Shown: positions 33,024 to 41,740, counted from the stretch's first letter. The stretch: DNA of 50,813 nt from Streptomyces himastatinicus ATCC 53653 (GCF_000158915.1 NZ_GG657754.1:5054522-5105334), one strand, 5' to 3'. Notes: generated by a model from the sequence alone, not told the origin. Program-made: numbers and translations.

Positions 33024-33059
33024 GACGTCGAAGCCCCCGTTGGTCGATGATGTCGGCGG

Positions 33060-33107
33060 TCAGCTCACGGTGAAGTACCGCAACCACGTATATCCGGCGT
33101 ACGGCAT
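33060..33107 (-). pseudogene. C-terminal remnant of an ArsB/NhaD-like transporter
   Basis: Minus-strand frame PYAGYTWLRYFTVS then stop, nearly identical to the end of the transporter at 19400-19445 (LCAGYL-stop-LRYFALN). Only about 16 codons remain, followed by unrelated sequence. It lies where a transporter gene would precede the TrkA gene in the ancestral operon. Confidence 0.55.
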
Positions 33108-33281
33108 CCCCGTCGCCCCTCCCCGCCACCGAAAAGGTTGTCCGTTTCCTGGCGGCTCGCTGGTCGTAGGCTGGCCGGTCCTTGGACCGCTCGTTCCTAG
33201 GGTCGTTGACGTTCCCCAGGGGCCGGACCTTCGCATCGCGATCGGGCCCGGCCGTTCCTCTCCCCGATCCACGGAGTTGTC

Positions 33282-33692
33282 ATGAACGTCAAGACCCGCG
33301 CCCTGACCGCCCTGTCCACCGGTGTCCTGCTCTTCGGCCTGGTCGCCTGCGGGGGCTCCGACTCCGGTGGTTCCGGCGCGGACGGCTCGAAGGCGACGCA
33401 CGGTGCTGCCGGTTCCGACGGCGGCGGTGGCGGGAACGCGGAGGCGGAAGGCGGCGAAGCCGGAGAGGCGAAGGAGAAGCCGCTGACCGGTGAGGCGAAG
33501 CAGAAGGCCGAGGCGGCGGCGCTGAAGGCGCACCCGGGGTCGGTGGTCAAGTCCGAGGAGGACGTGGAGAACCCCGGCACGTACGCGGTGGAGATCAAGA
33601 AGTCGGACGGCGGCGAGGTCGAGGTCTACCTCGACCCGAAGACGTACAAGGTCGTCAAGACCAAGAACGAGGCAGACGACGACGGCAACTGA
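33282..33692 (+). CDS. PepSY-domain lipoprotein
   Basis: 136 residues. A signal peptide is followed by the lipobox LVACGG; a Gly/Ser/Asp-rich linker leads to one PepSY module, ~65-130: KQKAEAAALKAHPGSVVKSEEDVENPGTYAVEIKKSDGGEVEVYLDPKTYKVV. PepSY domains act outside the membrane, often as modulators or inhibitors of proteases or sensor kinases. The two-component genes follow about 150 bp downstream, so it may feed into that system. Confidence 0.88.
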   Translation: MNVKTRALTALSTGVLLFGLVACGGSDSGGSGADGSKATHGAAGSDGGGGGNAEAEGGEAGEAKEKPLTGEAKQKAEAAALKAHPGSVVKSEEDVENPGTYAVEIKKSDGGEVEVYLDPKTYKVVKTKNEADDDGN

Positions 33693-33842
33693 TGTGCCGG
33701 GCCGCGGGATGGGACGGCAGTGCCGCACCCCGCGGCCGCCGTCGATGACCGGGGAATTCGGCGGGAGCCTCCCTCGACAGGCCAAGGACGGATTTGTGTG
33801 ACCACGGCACATGTAACGGCTGAGCTGTGTGAATCTGGCGCC

Positions 33843-34463
33843 ATGCAGGTGCTGCTCATCGAGGACGACGAACGTATCGCCGGCCCGCTGGCCGAGGGCC
33901 TCGGCCAGTACGGGTTCACCGTTGAGCGGGTCCGGACCGGGGCCGCCGCGCTGGCGGCGGCCGAGCCGGAGATGGTGCTGCTCGACCTGGGCCTGCCCGA
34001 TATGGACGGCATCGACGTCTGCCGGATGCTGCGTCAGCGCTCCGAGGTGCCCATCATCATGATCACCGCGAGAGGCGAAGAACCACACGCGGTGGCCGCT
34101 CCCGTCGGCGCCGCGGACGGCGTGCGGCATGTGGGGCCGCTGGGCATCGACCGCCGCACCCGCCAGGTCCACCTCGCCGGACAGCCCGTCGCGCTGGCGC
34201 CGAAGGAGTTCGACCTGCTCGCCCATCTTGCCCGGGACCCTGGCGCGGTCTGCTCACGCCAGCAGATCATGGACCAGGTCTGGGATCCGCACTTCTTCGG
34301 CCCCACCAGGACCCTGGATGTGCACGTGGCCGCGCTGCGCCGCAAACTCGGCGACCCGGCCTGGATCGAGACCATCCGCCGGGTCGGCTTCCGCCTGCGC
34401 GTACCCGACGCGTCCGCCCCCGCCCCGGGTGTGGCCCCCGGGCCCGGGCAGGCCGACCGGTGA
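33843..34463 (+). CDS. OmpR-type response regulator with a truncated receiver domain
   Basis: 206 residues from ATG 33843. The receiver begins normally: VLLIEDDERIAGPLAEGL, MVLLDLGLPDMDG with the phospho-accepting Asp, and PIIMITARGEE. After EEP the usual GADDYVVKPF block and the next two helices are absent; the sequence goes directly to APVGAADGVRHVGPLGIDRRTRQVHLAG. The trans_reg_C winged helix (EFDLLAHLARDPGAVCSRQQIMDQVWDPHFFGPTRTLDVHVAALRRKL) is complete. About 40-45 residues are missing in frame, including the conserved Lys, so phosphorylation signalling is probably impaired. It overlaps the kinase by GTGA. Confidence 0.88.
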   Translation: MQVLLIEDDERIAGPLAEGLGQYGFTVERVRTGAAALAAAEPEMVLLDLGLPDMDGIDVCRMLRQRSEVPIIMITARGEEPHAVAAPVGAADGVRHVGPLGIDRRTRQVHLAGQPVALAPKEFDLLAHLARDPGAVCSRQQIMDQVWDPHFFGPTRTLDVHVAALRRKLGDPAWIETIRRVGFRLRVPDASAPAPGVAPGPGQADR

Positions 34464-35848
34464 CCCGGCGACTGCTGGCCAGCTATCTGGGCCTGATCCT
34501 CTTGGTCCTGCTGGGCCTGGAGATCCCCTTCGGTCTCGTCTACGCCCGAGGCGAGCTGTCCCGCTTCAGCAATGACATCGAACGCGACGCCGGAATGCTG
34601 GCCGAGGTCGCCGAGGAACGCATCGAGAAGGGCGACCAGGCCGAGCTCCCCGAGCTGGCAGCCGACTACGCCGAAGAGAACGGCGCCCACGTCGTCATCG
34701 TCGACAAGACCGGCACCGTCCTGACCGACACCGCCGGCCCCGCCGGCGCGGATCTGTCCGCCACTCCGGACATCGCCGCGGCCCTGCGCAACCAGCCCAC
34801 CGTCGGCACCGCCCGCGACACGGGCACGGGCACCGAGACCCGGTACGCCACCATGCCCGGCTCCTCGGGCACCGTCATCCGCGGAGCGCTGCGGCTCAGC
34901 CGGCCCACCACCGTGCTCGACGACCGCGTCCACGACATCTGGGGCACGCTCGCCGCCATCGGCCTGGGCATTCTGGCCGCCGTGGCCCTGATCGCCGTCG
35001 CGCTCGCCCGCTGGATCGTGCGCCCCGTCCATGCCCTGGAACGCGCCACCACCCAGCTCGCCCATGGCACCCTCACCACTCCGCCCGCCACCGACATCGG
35101 GCCGCCCGAACTGCACCACCTGGCAGCTTCCTTCACCCATACCGCCACCCGCCTACAGCACCTGCTCCGCGCGCAACGCGCCTTCGCCGCCGAAGCCTCC
35201 CACCAGCTCAAAACCCCGCTGACCGCGCTGCGGATACGCCTGGAGAACTTCGAGCCACACCTCCACCCGGCGGCCCACGAAAGCCTCGACGAAGCCATCG
35301 AGGAGACCGAACGCCTCAGCCGCATGATCCAAGGGCTGCTCTCCCTGGCCCGCCTGGAAGACAACGCCACGACCCCCGAACCGTGCGACCTCGACATCGT
35401 GGTCGCCGACCGCGCCGCCATCTGGGAACCGTTCGCCGCCGAGCAGCAGGTCCGCATCGCCGTCACGGGTCGCTCTGCCGGCCGTGTCTGGGCCATCCCC
35501 GGAGCCGTGGAACAGATCATCGACAACCTGCTCGCCAACGCTCTGCGCGTCTCGCCCCCGGCCACCACCATTACCCTCGCCACGACCCACACGCCCCGGG
35601 TCGTCGAACTCCATGTCGTCGACCAGGGCCCCGGCATGACCGAGGCCGAACGCCACCGCGCCTTCGACCGCTTCTGGCGCGCCTCGGACACCCACCACGA
35701 CGGCACCGGCCTCGGCCTGCCCATCGTCGAACAACTCACCCGCGCCAGCGGCGGCCACATCACCCTGGAACCCGCCCGTGGCGGCGGCCTCGACGCCGTG
35801 GTCCGCCTCCACCCCACAACGACCACCACTGCGGCGGTCAGCCCGTGA
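34460..35848 (+). CDS. Sensor histidine kinase, membrane-bound
   Basis: 462 residues from GTG 34460. Two membrane helices (~7-27 and ~160-180) bracket an external sensing loop. A HAMP region follows (RWIVRPVHALERATTQLAHG), then the phosphorylation site ASHQLKTPLTALRIRLENFE with His at ~247, and the catalytic ATPase with N box IIDNLLANALRVSPPATT, G1 VDQGPGM and G2 GTGLGLPIVEQL. It is translationally coupled to the truncated response regulator. The ligand is unknown; a PepSY lipoprotein upstream may modulate it. Confidence 0.93.
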   Translation: MTRRLLASYLGLILLVLLGLEIPFGLVYARGELSRFSNDIERDAGMLAEVAEERIEKGDQAELPELAADYAEENGAHVVIVDKTGTVLTDTAGPAGADLSATPDIAAALRNQPTVGTARDTGTGTETRYATMPGSSGTVIRGALRLSRPTTVLDDRVHDIWGTLAAIGLGILAAVALIAVALARWIVRPVHALERATTQLAHGTLTTPPATDIGPPELHHLAASFTHTATRLQHLLRAQRAFAAEASHQLKTPLTALRIRLENFEPHLHPAAHESLDEAIEETERLSRMIQGLLSLARLEDNATTPEPCDLDIVVADRAAIWEPFAAEQQVRIAVTGRSAGRVWAIPGAVEQIIDNLLANALRVSPPATTITLATTHTPRVVELHVVDQGPGMTEAERHRAFDRFWRASDTHHDGTGLGLPIVEQLTRASGGHITLEPARGGGLDAVVRLHPTTTTTAAVSP

Positions 35849-36200
35849 GGAGCAGGCCGAGCAGAAGGGAGGCGGCGTTGGCGGTGAGCGCGACGGCGTA
35901 GGGGAGGGGGCCGCGCAGTCGCAGCCCGTACCGGAGCAGCAGCGCCTCCGCCAGCCACACCACGCCCTCACTGAGCGAAAGTGCCACCGGGTACGCTGCC
36001 GAGGTCGTGCCCGTCGCGCGGGCCGCGCTCGGGAAGCCGCTGGTCAGGAACCACCAGAGCACCGGATGCGTCAGGCAGTTGACGAGTACGGCAGCGATGA
36101 GGGCCCGGCCGGGGCGTACGCGTCCGAGTGCCGGCAGGGCCGCCGAGTACAGCGGCACCTCGACGAGCAGGGTGAGGCCGAGGGCCAGGGCGTAGGGCAC
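35838..36200 (-). CDS. Small membrane protein, four helices
   Basis: 120 residues, mostly hydrophobic: ALALGLTLLVEVPLYSAAL, ALIAAVLVNCLTHPVLWWFL, LSLSEGVVWLAEALLLRYG and VALTANAASLLLGLLL. The conserved NCLTHPVLWW motif occurs in a family of uncharacterised membrane proteins. It ends 11 bp inside the kinase gene on the other strand and is divergent from the next gene. Function unknown. Confidence 0.75.
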   Translation of the reverse strand: MPYALALGLTLLVEVPLYSAALPALGRVRPGRALIAAVLVNCLTHPVLWWFLTSGFPSAARATGTTSAAYPVALSLSEGVVWLAEALLLRYGLRLRGPLPYAVALTANAASLLLGLLLTG

Positions 36201-36232
36201 GGCCGCGATCGTGTCACGGGGGAAGGGGCCAC

Positions 36233-37267
36233 ATGGCCACGGGGATCACGGGCGTGCACCTCGCCGGTGCGGCGGAGGGCGATGGTCGGCAGCGGACCGT
36301 GCTGGGTCCGGTGGCGACGGTCGGGTTTCCGCTGGCGATGGTGGGTGCGCTGGTCATGGCGTTGCGGCTGCCCGTGGGGACGACGGTGTTCGGGCTGGCG
36401 CTCTTCGGCATCCTGCACAACGTCACGGAGCTGCGCTATGTGCTGGGCCGTTTCGATGCCGTACTGGCCGGGCCGTTCTTGCGGCTGCTGCTTCTTCTGA
36501 CCTCCGGGATCGTGCTGTGCCGACTGCTGCCGGCCGGCGAACTGCCGCGGACGGCGGAGATCCTGCTGGCCTATGGGCTGTTGGGCGCCGCCTGTGTGCA
36601 CGGGCTGCGGGGGCGGCGCGGCTTGTGCGTGGGAGCGGGTGGGGTGCTGGTGTGCGCGGCCGCCTGTTCGCTGGCCTATCCCGACTACCACTTCGTGGTC
36701 CTCGCTCACCTGCACAACGTGGTGCCGCTGCTGTTCCTCTGGGAGTGGTCGCGTGGGCTCGAGCGGGGGCGGCGGCTGTTCCGCGCGGTGCAGTGCGGCT
36801 GGGTGGTGGCGGTGCCCGGGTTGCTGCTGGCGGGCGCGTTCGACGGCCTGCTGGCGCCGGGGACGGCCTGGGCGGACCGGCTGTCCGCGGCGTACACACC
36901 ACCGGCGTGGCTGGACTCGGCGGTGGCGTTGCGGTTCCTCGCGCTCTTCGCCTTCCTCCAGACGATGCACTACGTGGTGTGGGTCTGGTTCCTGCCGCGG
37001 TACGCGCCGGAGGCGACCGCCTCCTTCGAGCGTCGGGTGCCGCTGCTGCACGGGTGGCGGGTGTGGGCGCTGGGGCTGGCGGGCGGCGCGGCACTGGCTG
37101 CGCTGTTCGCCAGCGACTACGCCTCGGGGAAGCAGTTGTACGCTGCGATCGCCACGTATCACGCGTACCTGGAGTTCCCGGTGCTGTTGATGCTGGTGCT
37201 GGGGCTCGGCACGGGCCCCGCCTCCCTCTCGGCTTCCCCTTCCCCTTCCACCTCCGCGCCCGTGTGA
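36233..37267 (+). CDS. Polytopic membrane protein with four conserved-type histidine motifs
   Basis: 344 residues with about ten hydrophobic segments. Histidines are placed in or next to helices: LHNVTELRYVL (~60), AHLHNVVPLLFLWEW (~165), FLQTMHYVVWVWFLP (~245) and ATYHAYLEFPVLL (~310). Four His clusters in an all-membrane protein are reminiscent of di-iron or Brp/Blh-type carotenoid-cleaving enzymes, but no named signature is certain. ATG 36233 has GGGGGAAGG upstream. Confidence 0.75.
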   Translation: MATGITGVHLAGAAEGDGRQRTVLGPVATVGFPLAMVGALVMALRLPVGTTVFGLALFGILHNVTELRYVLGRFDAVLAGPFLRLLLLLTSGIVLCRLLPAGELPRTAEILLAYGLLGAACVHGLRGRRGLCVGAGGVLVCAAACSLAYPDYHFVVLAHLHNVVPLLFLWEWSRGLERGRRLFRAVQCGWVVAVPGLLLAGAFDGLLAPGTAWADRLSAAYTPPAWLDSAVALRFLALFAFLQTMHYVVWVWFLPRYAPEATASFERRVPLLHGWRVWALGLAGGAALAALFASDYASGKQLYAAIATYHAYLEFPVLLMLVLGLGTGPASLSASPSPSTSAPV

Positions 37268-37322
37268 CCTGTACGACCCGACGATGCGCCCTGAGAGGCC
37301 GAGCAGCCATGGAGGCAACCCG

Positions 37323-37484
37323 ATGAATCTCGCTGACATCGCTCCCGACGAGCCGGAACTGCCCGTGCCCGGCGGAGGCGACGTCGACTTGGACGTCGTG
37401 GTCCTGGTGGTGGGCGTGCTGCTGGTGGCCGGGGTGATCTGGCTGGCGGTGATGGCTGGACGCAAGCGCCGCCGGGACGACTAG
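37323..37484 (+). CDS. Small single-pass membrane protein
   Basis: 53 residues from ATG 37323, with GGAGG 8 nt before it. Acidic, Pro-rich N-terminus, one helix (VVVLVVGVLLVAGVIWLAVMA) and a basic end KRRRDD, giving an outside N-terminus. No family recognised. It lies 55 bp after the preceding membrane gene and is probably co-transcribed. Confidence 0.7.
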   Translation: MNLADIAPDEPELPVPGGGDVDLDVVVLVVGVLLVAGVIWLAVMAGRKRRRDD

Positions 37485-37501
37485 AGCGACATCAGCGCTG
37501 A

Positions 37502-38095
37502 CATCAACGGCATACGGGCATCGCAAAGGACGGTTGGGATCGCGCCAAGGAGGACACGAGTGCCCGGTCCGACGAGTCGTCTGCCTCCGCCGAGGCCGGG
37601 GCCGGGGTCACGGCCGACAACGGGAACGGGAACGGCAACGGCTCCGGTGCCGACACCGGTAACGGCGGGCGTGGCAAGGTCGGGCAGGCGTGCGGGGCCA
37701 ACGGCATCTCCTGGAGCACCAGGAGCGAGTCGCAGGCCGGTGGTTACGTCCTGATCATCGCGAAGGCCAAGCCGGGCATCACCTGCACCCTGCCCGCCGC
37801 GCTTCCCACGGTGGCCTTCGGGTCGGACGGCACCGAGGCCGGTCCCGCGGAGCAGTCCGTCGGGGACGCGATCACGCTGGGCAAGGGGACCATCGCCTAC
37901 GCCGGTGTGAACCCGAAGACCACCAACGACGACGCCGGCAAGGAACTGGACAGCATCATCGTCGGCGTCGGCAATGAGGACCCCAACCCGGTCTCCCTGC
38001 CGGTCGAAACGATGACCGTCGACAAGCCCGTCGTCACCAACTGGCACACCGTGGCAGCGGATGCCGTTCCTTTCGGCGGTGGAACGGACCAGTAG
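37502..38095 (+). pseudogene. DUF4232-type secreted protein without a start codon or signal peptide
   Basis: An open frame runs through the whole interval. After an N-rich, Gly/Ser linker (DNGNGNGNGSGADTGN) comes a soluble domain with two Cys (VGQACGANGISWSTRSE ... ITCTLPAALPTVAF) and the ending PVVTNWHTVAADAVPFGGG. The layout matches DUF4232 lipoproteins such as the gene at 41811, but no in-frame ATG or GTG precedes the domain, and no signal sequence or lipobox exists. The 5' end has been lost. Confidence 0.65.
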
Positions 38096-38148
38096 CTCGC
38101 GGACCGTCAGCCATCTCAGCTCGCAGCAACGACGTGAGGAATTCGTAG

Positions 38149-38713
38149 ATGCTTCGCAAGCGCTCACGTCTGATCGCCGCGCCGATCGCGGCTGTCGCCT
38201 TGACCCTGACTGTCGCCGGTTACGCCGGGGCGTCGTTCGTTCGGCGAGAAGCAGTCCGTCAGCGAACTCCTGGGCACGAAGAAGGGGGAGGTCGCGACCG
38301 CCGCGGTCGCCGACTTCCAAAACGACGGCACCCTGGACATCGTCGTCAACATCGTCGAGCCGTCCGGCGGGGACGACCCCTCGACAGCGCGCCTCGCGGA
38401 GTACCGTCCCGGCCCGCTCAAGCGGGCGAACCTGGGCTCCGCCGACTCCCGGCACTCCGACATCGGCGAGCACGGCGAGGTCAAGCAGCTCCGGATCGCC
38501 AACTACGGCGACGACGCCTACCCGGACCTCGCGATCCTCAACAACTCCGGTGACGGGCAGCTGGACCGGGATGTGCGCCTGACGGAGCCGGGCAGCGGCC
38601 CGGGGGACTTCGACTACGCGCTCAAGGAGAAGTACGGCGAGTTCGGGACCACGGCCGAGCCGCCGTCCATGCCCGGCGACGGCTGGGCCCAGTTCTACAA
38701 GCCCTGCGCCTGA
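38149..38713 (+). pseudogene. Secreted FG-GAP-like protein, frameshifted by a TTCG duplication
   Basis: The first frame (ATG 38149) gives a signal peptide: LIAAPIAAVALTLTVAGYAGAS. The rest is in the next frame: SVSELLGTKKGEVATAAVADFQNDGTLDIVVNIVE and LRIANYGDDAYPDLAILNN, which are FG-GAP-type repeats, to the end KPCA and TGA 38711-38713. The tandem TTCGTTCG at 38236-38243 causes the shift; with one TTCG the frame runs on as AGASFGEKQSVSE. The gene is otherwise intact, and an alternative with 4 bases fewer would be functional. Confidence 0.8.
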
Positions 38714-38813
38714 CCACGGCCGGGCACCGCCGACCCGCCGGACACCGGCGGGTCGGCGGCCTGATGCGTGAAGCTCCCGTTCCCGCGGGCCGCACAGCGC
38801 TAGCGTGAGGCCG

Positions 38814-39353
38814 GTGATCGTATGGCTCAACGGCACCCACGGCGCGGGTAAGACGACGACCAGTGCGCTCGTACAGCAGCTGATCCCGGATTCTCGGGTG
38901 TTCGACGCCGAGAAGGTCGGCGAGACGCTCATGGACATCACGCCGGGGCTGCCCTGGACGGGCAACTTCCAGCACTGGCCGCCGTGGCGGCCGCTCGTGG
39001 TCGAGACCGCCCGCCACGTACTCGACTACACCGGCGGCATTCTGGTGATGCCCATGACCGTCCTGGTCGAGGAGTACTGGCGCGAGATCAGCACCGGTCT
39101 CGCCCACCATGCCATTCCGGTACGGCACTTCGTCCTCCACGCCGACCAGGACACCCTCCGCGGGCGCATCGAGGGGGACACTGATCTCGGCCCCTCCTCG
39201 TTCCGTCTCCAATACCTTGAGCCCTACGCCGAGGCGGCCCGCACATGGCTCCACGCCGAGGCCGAGGTCGTCGACACCACCCACCTCACGCCCGCCCAGG
39301 CCGCCCTGCGGATCGCGGAGGCCGTCAAGGGTTCGTCACCGCCTGTCGCGTAG
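38814..39353 (+). CDS. TmrB-like AAA ATPase / kinase
   Basis: 179 residues. P-loop NGTHGAGKTTT at the N-terminus, FDAEKVGETLMDI after it (switch-type segment), then DYTGGILVMPMTVLVEEYW and a helical C-terminus. This matches the TmrB (tunicamycin-resistance) and related small kinase group. The substrate is unknown. GTG 38814 is chosen since the family begins at VIVWLNG; GTG 38805 adds three residues. The -10-like TAGCGT at about 38800 leaves little leader. Confidence 0.8.
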   Translation: MIVWLNGTHGAGKTTTSALVQQLIPDSRVFDAEKVGETLMDITPGLPWTGNFQHWPPWRPLVVETARHVLDYTGGILVMPMTVLVEEYWREISTGLAHHAIPVRHFVLHADQDTLRGRIEGDTDLGPSSFRLQYLEPYAEAARTWLHAEAEVVDTTHLTPAQAALRIAEAVKGSSPPVA

Positions 39354-40340
39354 CTGAAGGAGGTACGTCGCCGTCAGCGCGACGGCGCGGTCCTCGTCGT
39401 GCGACAGCTCCGCGAGGGCACGTGACGCCGTCGTCCCCGGGAGACCGGCCAGGGCCTGGGTCAGCCGGCCGCGGGCGGGCGCTTCGGTGGTGTCGTGGGC
39501 GAGGCGGGCGACGAACTCGGCCGCGATCTGGTCCGCCGTCGCGGTGTCGGTCGCCAGCACGCTCAGGGCATCGGCCGCGTCGGTGTCGTTCCTTCCGTCC
39601 ACGATCATGTCGATGAGGGTCGGGACCGCATCGGCGAATCCGCGTGTCCCGAGCGCCAGCGCCGCATGCCCGCGGACCACGGCGTCGGGGTGGGCCAGGG
39701 TGTGCCGCAGGTGCGCGGTGGCCTCGTCGGCGGGCAGCTCGGCGAGGGATTGAACGGCGCGTTCCCGCACCGCGGCCAGCGGTGAGTCGAGGCCCTCCGC
39801 GAGCAGGGCCGGTACGCCGTCGCCCGAGCGGGCCAGCGCCCAGCGGAGGGCTCCGGCGACGTTCGTGTCCGTCTCGTTCAGTACGGCCTCGACCAGGGCC
39901 TCCACCGGCACCGGAGCCTCGTCGCCCGAGGAGAGGGCGGCGCGCTGGCGCGCGTCGGCGCTCTTGGAGCCCAGTGCCTGGAGGAGCGCGACGACCTGGA
40001 GGACGTCCTCCCAGCCGGTGGGGTCCGCGGCGTCGATCCGGCGCAGCCGGGTGAGCAGTTCGGTCTCGGCCGCGATGCGTTCGTGTGTCTGCTGGATGAG
40101 GTCGCCGACGAGCGCCGAGGGCGTGAAGCCGGGGTCGTCGAGCGCGCGCCCGATCTCGCGCAGCGACAGGCCCAGCGACCGCAGGCTCTCGATGTGGAAG
40201 ATCCGCCGGATGTCCTCACCGGAGTACTCCCGATAACCGGAGCCCGTACGGCCCGACGGCCGCACCAGACCCAGCGACTCGTAATGCCGGAGCATGCGGG
40301 CGCTCACCCCGGACCGTCGCGCCACCTCACCGATCAACAC
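39336..40340 (-). CDS. MerR-family regulator with HEAT-repeat domain
   Basis: 334 residues. N-terminal MerR winged helix: LIGEVARRSGVSARMLRHYESLGLVRPSGRTGSGYREYSGEDIRRI (~2-50), then a coiled-coil dimerisation helix, and from ~160 a run of HEAT-type helix pairs (VRERAVQSLAELPADEATAHLRHTLAHPDAVVRGHAALALGTRG). HEAT repeats replace the usual effector domain. It overlaps the upstream ATPase gene convergently by 18 bp. The next gene upstream is another HEAT protein; the two form one operon, controlled at 41047. Confidence 0.88.
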   Translation of the reverse strand: MLIGEVARRSGVSARMLRHYESLGLVRPSGRTGSGYREYSGEDIRRIFHIESLRSLGLSLREIGRALDDPGFTPSALVGDLIQQTHERIAAETELLTRLRRIDAADPTGWEDVLQVVALLQALGSKSADARQRAALSSGDEAPVPVEALVEAVLNETDTNVAGALRWALARSGDGVPALLAEGLDSPLAAVRERAVQSLAELPADEATAHLRHTLAHPDAVVRGHAALALGTRGFADAVPTLIDMIVDGRNDTDAADALSVLATDTATADQIAAEFVARLAHDTTEAPARGRLTQALAGLPGTTASRALAELSHDEDRAVALTATYLLQLRDRR

Positions 40341-40346
40341 GCCCCA

Positions 40347-41015
40347 TCATCCCTCCTGGCCGGACCCGCCGAGGGCGACGACGCGTTTTGCCTCCTCGAT
40401 GGCGTACTCGAATCCGGTGTCCGGCTCGCGCAGCAGCCGCTGCGTGGCGAGGGCGTGGGTGCGTACGCGCGGGTCGGGGGCCGTCGTCGCGGCATGCAGA
40501 GCAGGCACGACCGCTTCCCCCAGCGCGACCAGCGCCCGGCTGAGGCTCAGCTGCGTCTCGCGCCCACCGCGCCCGAGCTGCCCCGCCAACGCCGTGGCCA
40601 GCGCGGGCTCCTCGCCTTCCGGTACGAGTACGACCGCGGTCCGCCAGGCGCTCCGCGCCACCTCGTCGTCGGCGTCGGACAACAGCGCCCCGGTGATCGC
40701 GGGCCACGCCTGCCGGTCCCCGATCTTGGACAGCGTGTGCAGCGCCTGGCTCCGTGCCTGCGCACGCTCCGAGCGGAGTTCGCGGACCAGCCCGGGAAGC
40801 GTCAGGGACACCGGGTGACGGGTGAGCGCCCAGGTCAGCATGTCGCGGACGAAGAACTCGGGCTCGATCGCGCATCGCTCGATGAGCTTGTCGACGAAGC
40901 GGGGGTCGGGCGTCGTGCCGACCGTCATGGCGGCCCGCAGCCGTACGGATGAACTGGCGTCCGCCAGCTCCTGGAGTGCTCGTAGCGCGTCCGTGTCCTG
41001 TCTCGTGGTCGTCAT
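40347..41015 (-). CDS. HEAT-repeat protein
   Basis: 222 residues from ATG 41015, which has the strong ribosome binding site GAGGAGGTGG; a longer frame to 41054 is rejected for that reason. Repeated helix pairs: LRALQELADASSSVRLRAAMTVGT, ARSQALHTLSKIGDRQAWPAITGALLSDADDEVARSAWRTA. A scaffold or inhibitor role is usual for such proteins. It lies 6 bp upstream of the MerR-HEAT gene and may share its ligand or partner. Confidence 0.85.
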   Translation of the reverse strand: MTTTRQDTDALRALQELADASSSVRLRAAMTVGTTPDPRFVDKLIERCAIEPEFFVRDMLTWALTRHPVSLTLPGLVRELRSERAQARSQALHTLSKIGDRQAWPAITGALLSDADDEVARSAWRTAVVLVPEGEEPALATALAGQLGRGGRETQLSLSRALVALGEAVVPALHAATTAPDPRVRTHALATQRLLREPDTGFEYAIEEAKRVVALGGSGQEG

Positions 41016-41046
41016 CAAGACCACCTCCTCGGCGAGCAGTGAAGGG

Positions 41047-41069
41047 CTTGTCACCGTGTCAAGGTCAAG
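41047..41069 (-). promoter_or_regulatory. MerR-type operator-promoter of the HEAT operon
   Basis: On the minus strand the order is CTTGACC, CTTGACAC, G, GTGACAAG. CTTGACAC and GTGACAAG form a near-perfect inverted repeat (one mismatch), and TTGACC serves as -35, a layout typical of MerR-controlled promoters with the dyad between -35 and -10. A -10 is not clear because the start codon is close. Confidence 0.6.
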
Positions 41070-41176
41070 CGGGGCCCGGCGGCATTAGTTGTCTGTTAGT
41101 GGAACGCAAAGTGGATCTCCGAAGCTGATCTTCGTCAGGAAACGAAGACGAGAGAACAGAGCTACGGAGTAACACC

Positions 41177-41740
41177 ATGAGCACCACCACCAACCGCATC
41201 CGCGGTCGCCGCCTCGCCGTCGCCATCCTCGCCGCCGCGGCGCTGAGCGTGGGGGCCACGGCCTGCGGGCCTGACGACGGGGCGTCGGACGCCACCGGCT
41301 CCTCGGCCTCGCAGGAGGCCTCGGCCCAGCCCAAGAACGGCTCCTCCTCGGACGCCTCCGCGTCGCAGGGCCAGGGCGGTGGCGAGTCCACCACGGCGCC
41401 GTCCGACGGGGGTGGCGCCGCCAACGCGGGCAACCACCGCACGATCACCGGGAAGCTGAGCTACCTCGCGCCCGGCAAGCTGACCGTCACGCCCGAGGGC
41501 GGCGGTAGGGAGCAGGCGTTCCTGATCTCCAACGCCACGCAGATCCTCGGCGCGGCCGCGATCTGCTCCGACGACGACGGCAGCGGAGGCGCGTCCATCG
41601 GCGACGACGGCTACGGCACCGCGAAGTGCAGCGTGGCGGAGCTGGAGAAGTCCGCCAAGACCAACAGCGTGACCGTCCGCGTCACCATGGACTCCAAGTC
41701 CGGCGGTGCCGAGACGGTCGAGGAGAAGTACCACCCGTAA
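41177..41740 (+). CDS. Lipoprotein of unknown function
   Basis: 187 residues. Signal peptide LAVAILAAAALSVGATACGP with lipobox ATAC; a Ser/Gly/Ala-rich linker to ~85; then a small domain (HRTITGKLSYLAPGKLTVTP ... AFLISNATQILGAAAICSDDDGSG ... KCSVAELEKSAKTNSVTVRVTMDSK), which resembles a beta-barrel-like OB or cystatin fold but matches no named family. Anchored outside the membrane. A DUF4232 lipoprotein follows at 41811, probably in the same transcript. Confidence 0.78.
   Translation: MSTTTNRIRGRRLAVAILAAAALSVGATACGPDDGASDATGSSASQEASAQPKNGSSSDASASQGQGGGESTTAPSDGGGAANAGNHRTITGKLSYLAPGKLTVTPEGGGREQAFLISNATQILGAAAICSDDDGSGGASIGDDGYGTAKCSVAELEKSAKTNSVTVRVTMDSKSGGAETVEEKYHP

Noticed and set aside
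33060..34226. 388-residue minus-strand ORF opposite the lipoprotein and response-regulator genes
   Set aside because: Shadow frame of the two plus-strand genes, apart from the last 16 codons, which are the transporter remnant.
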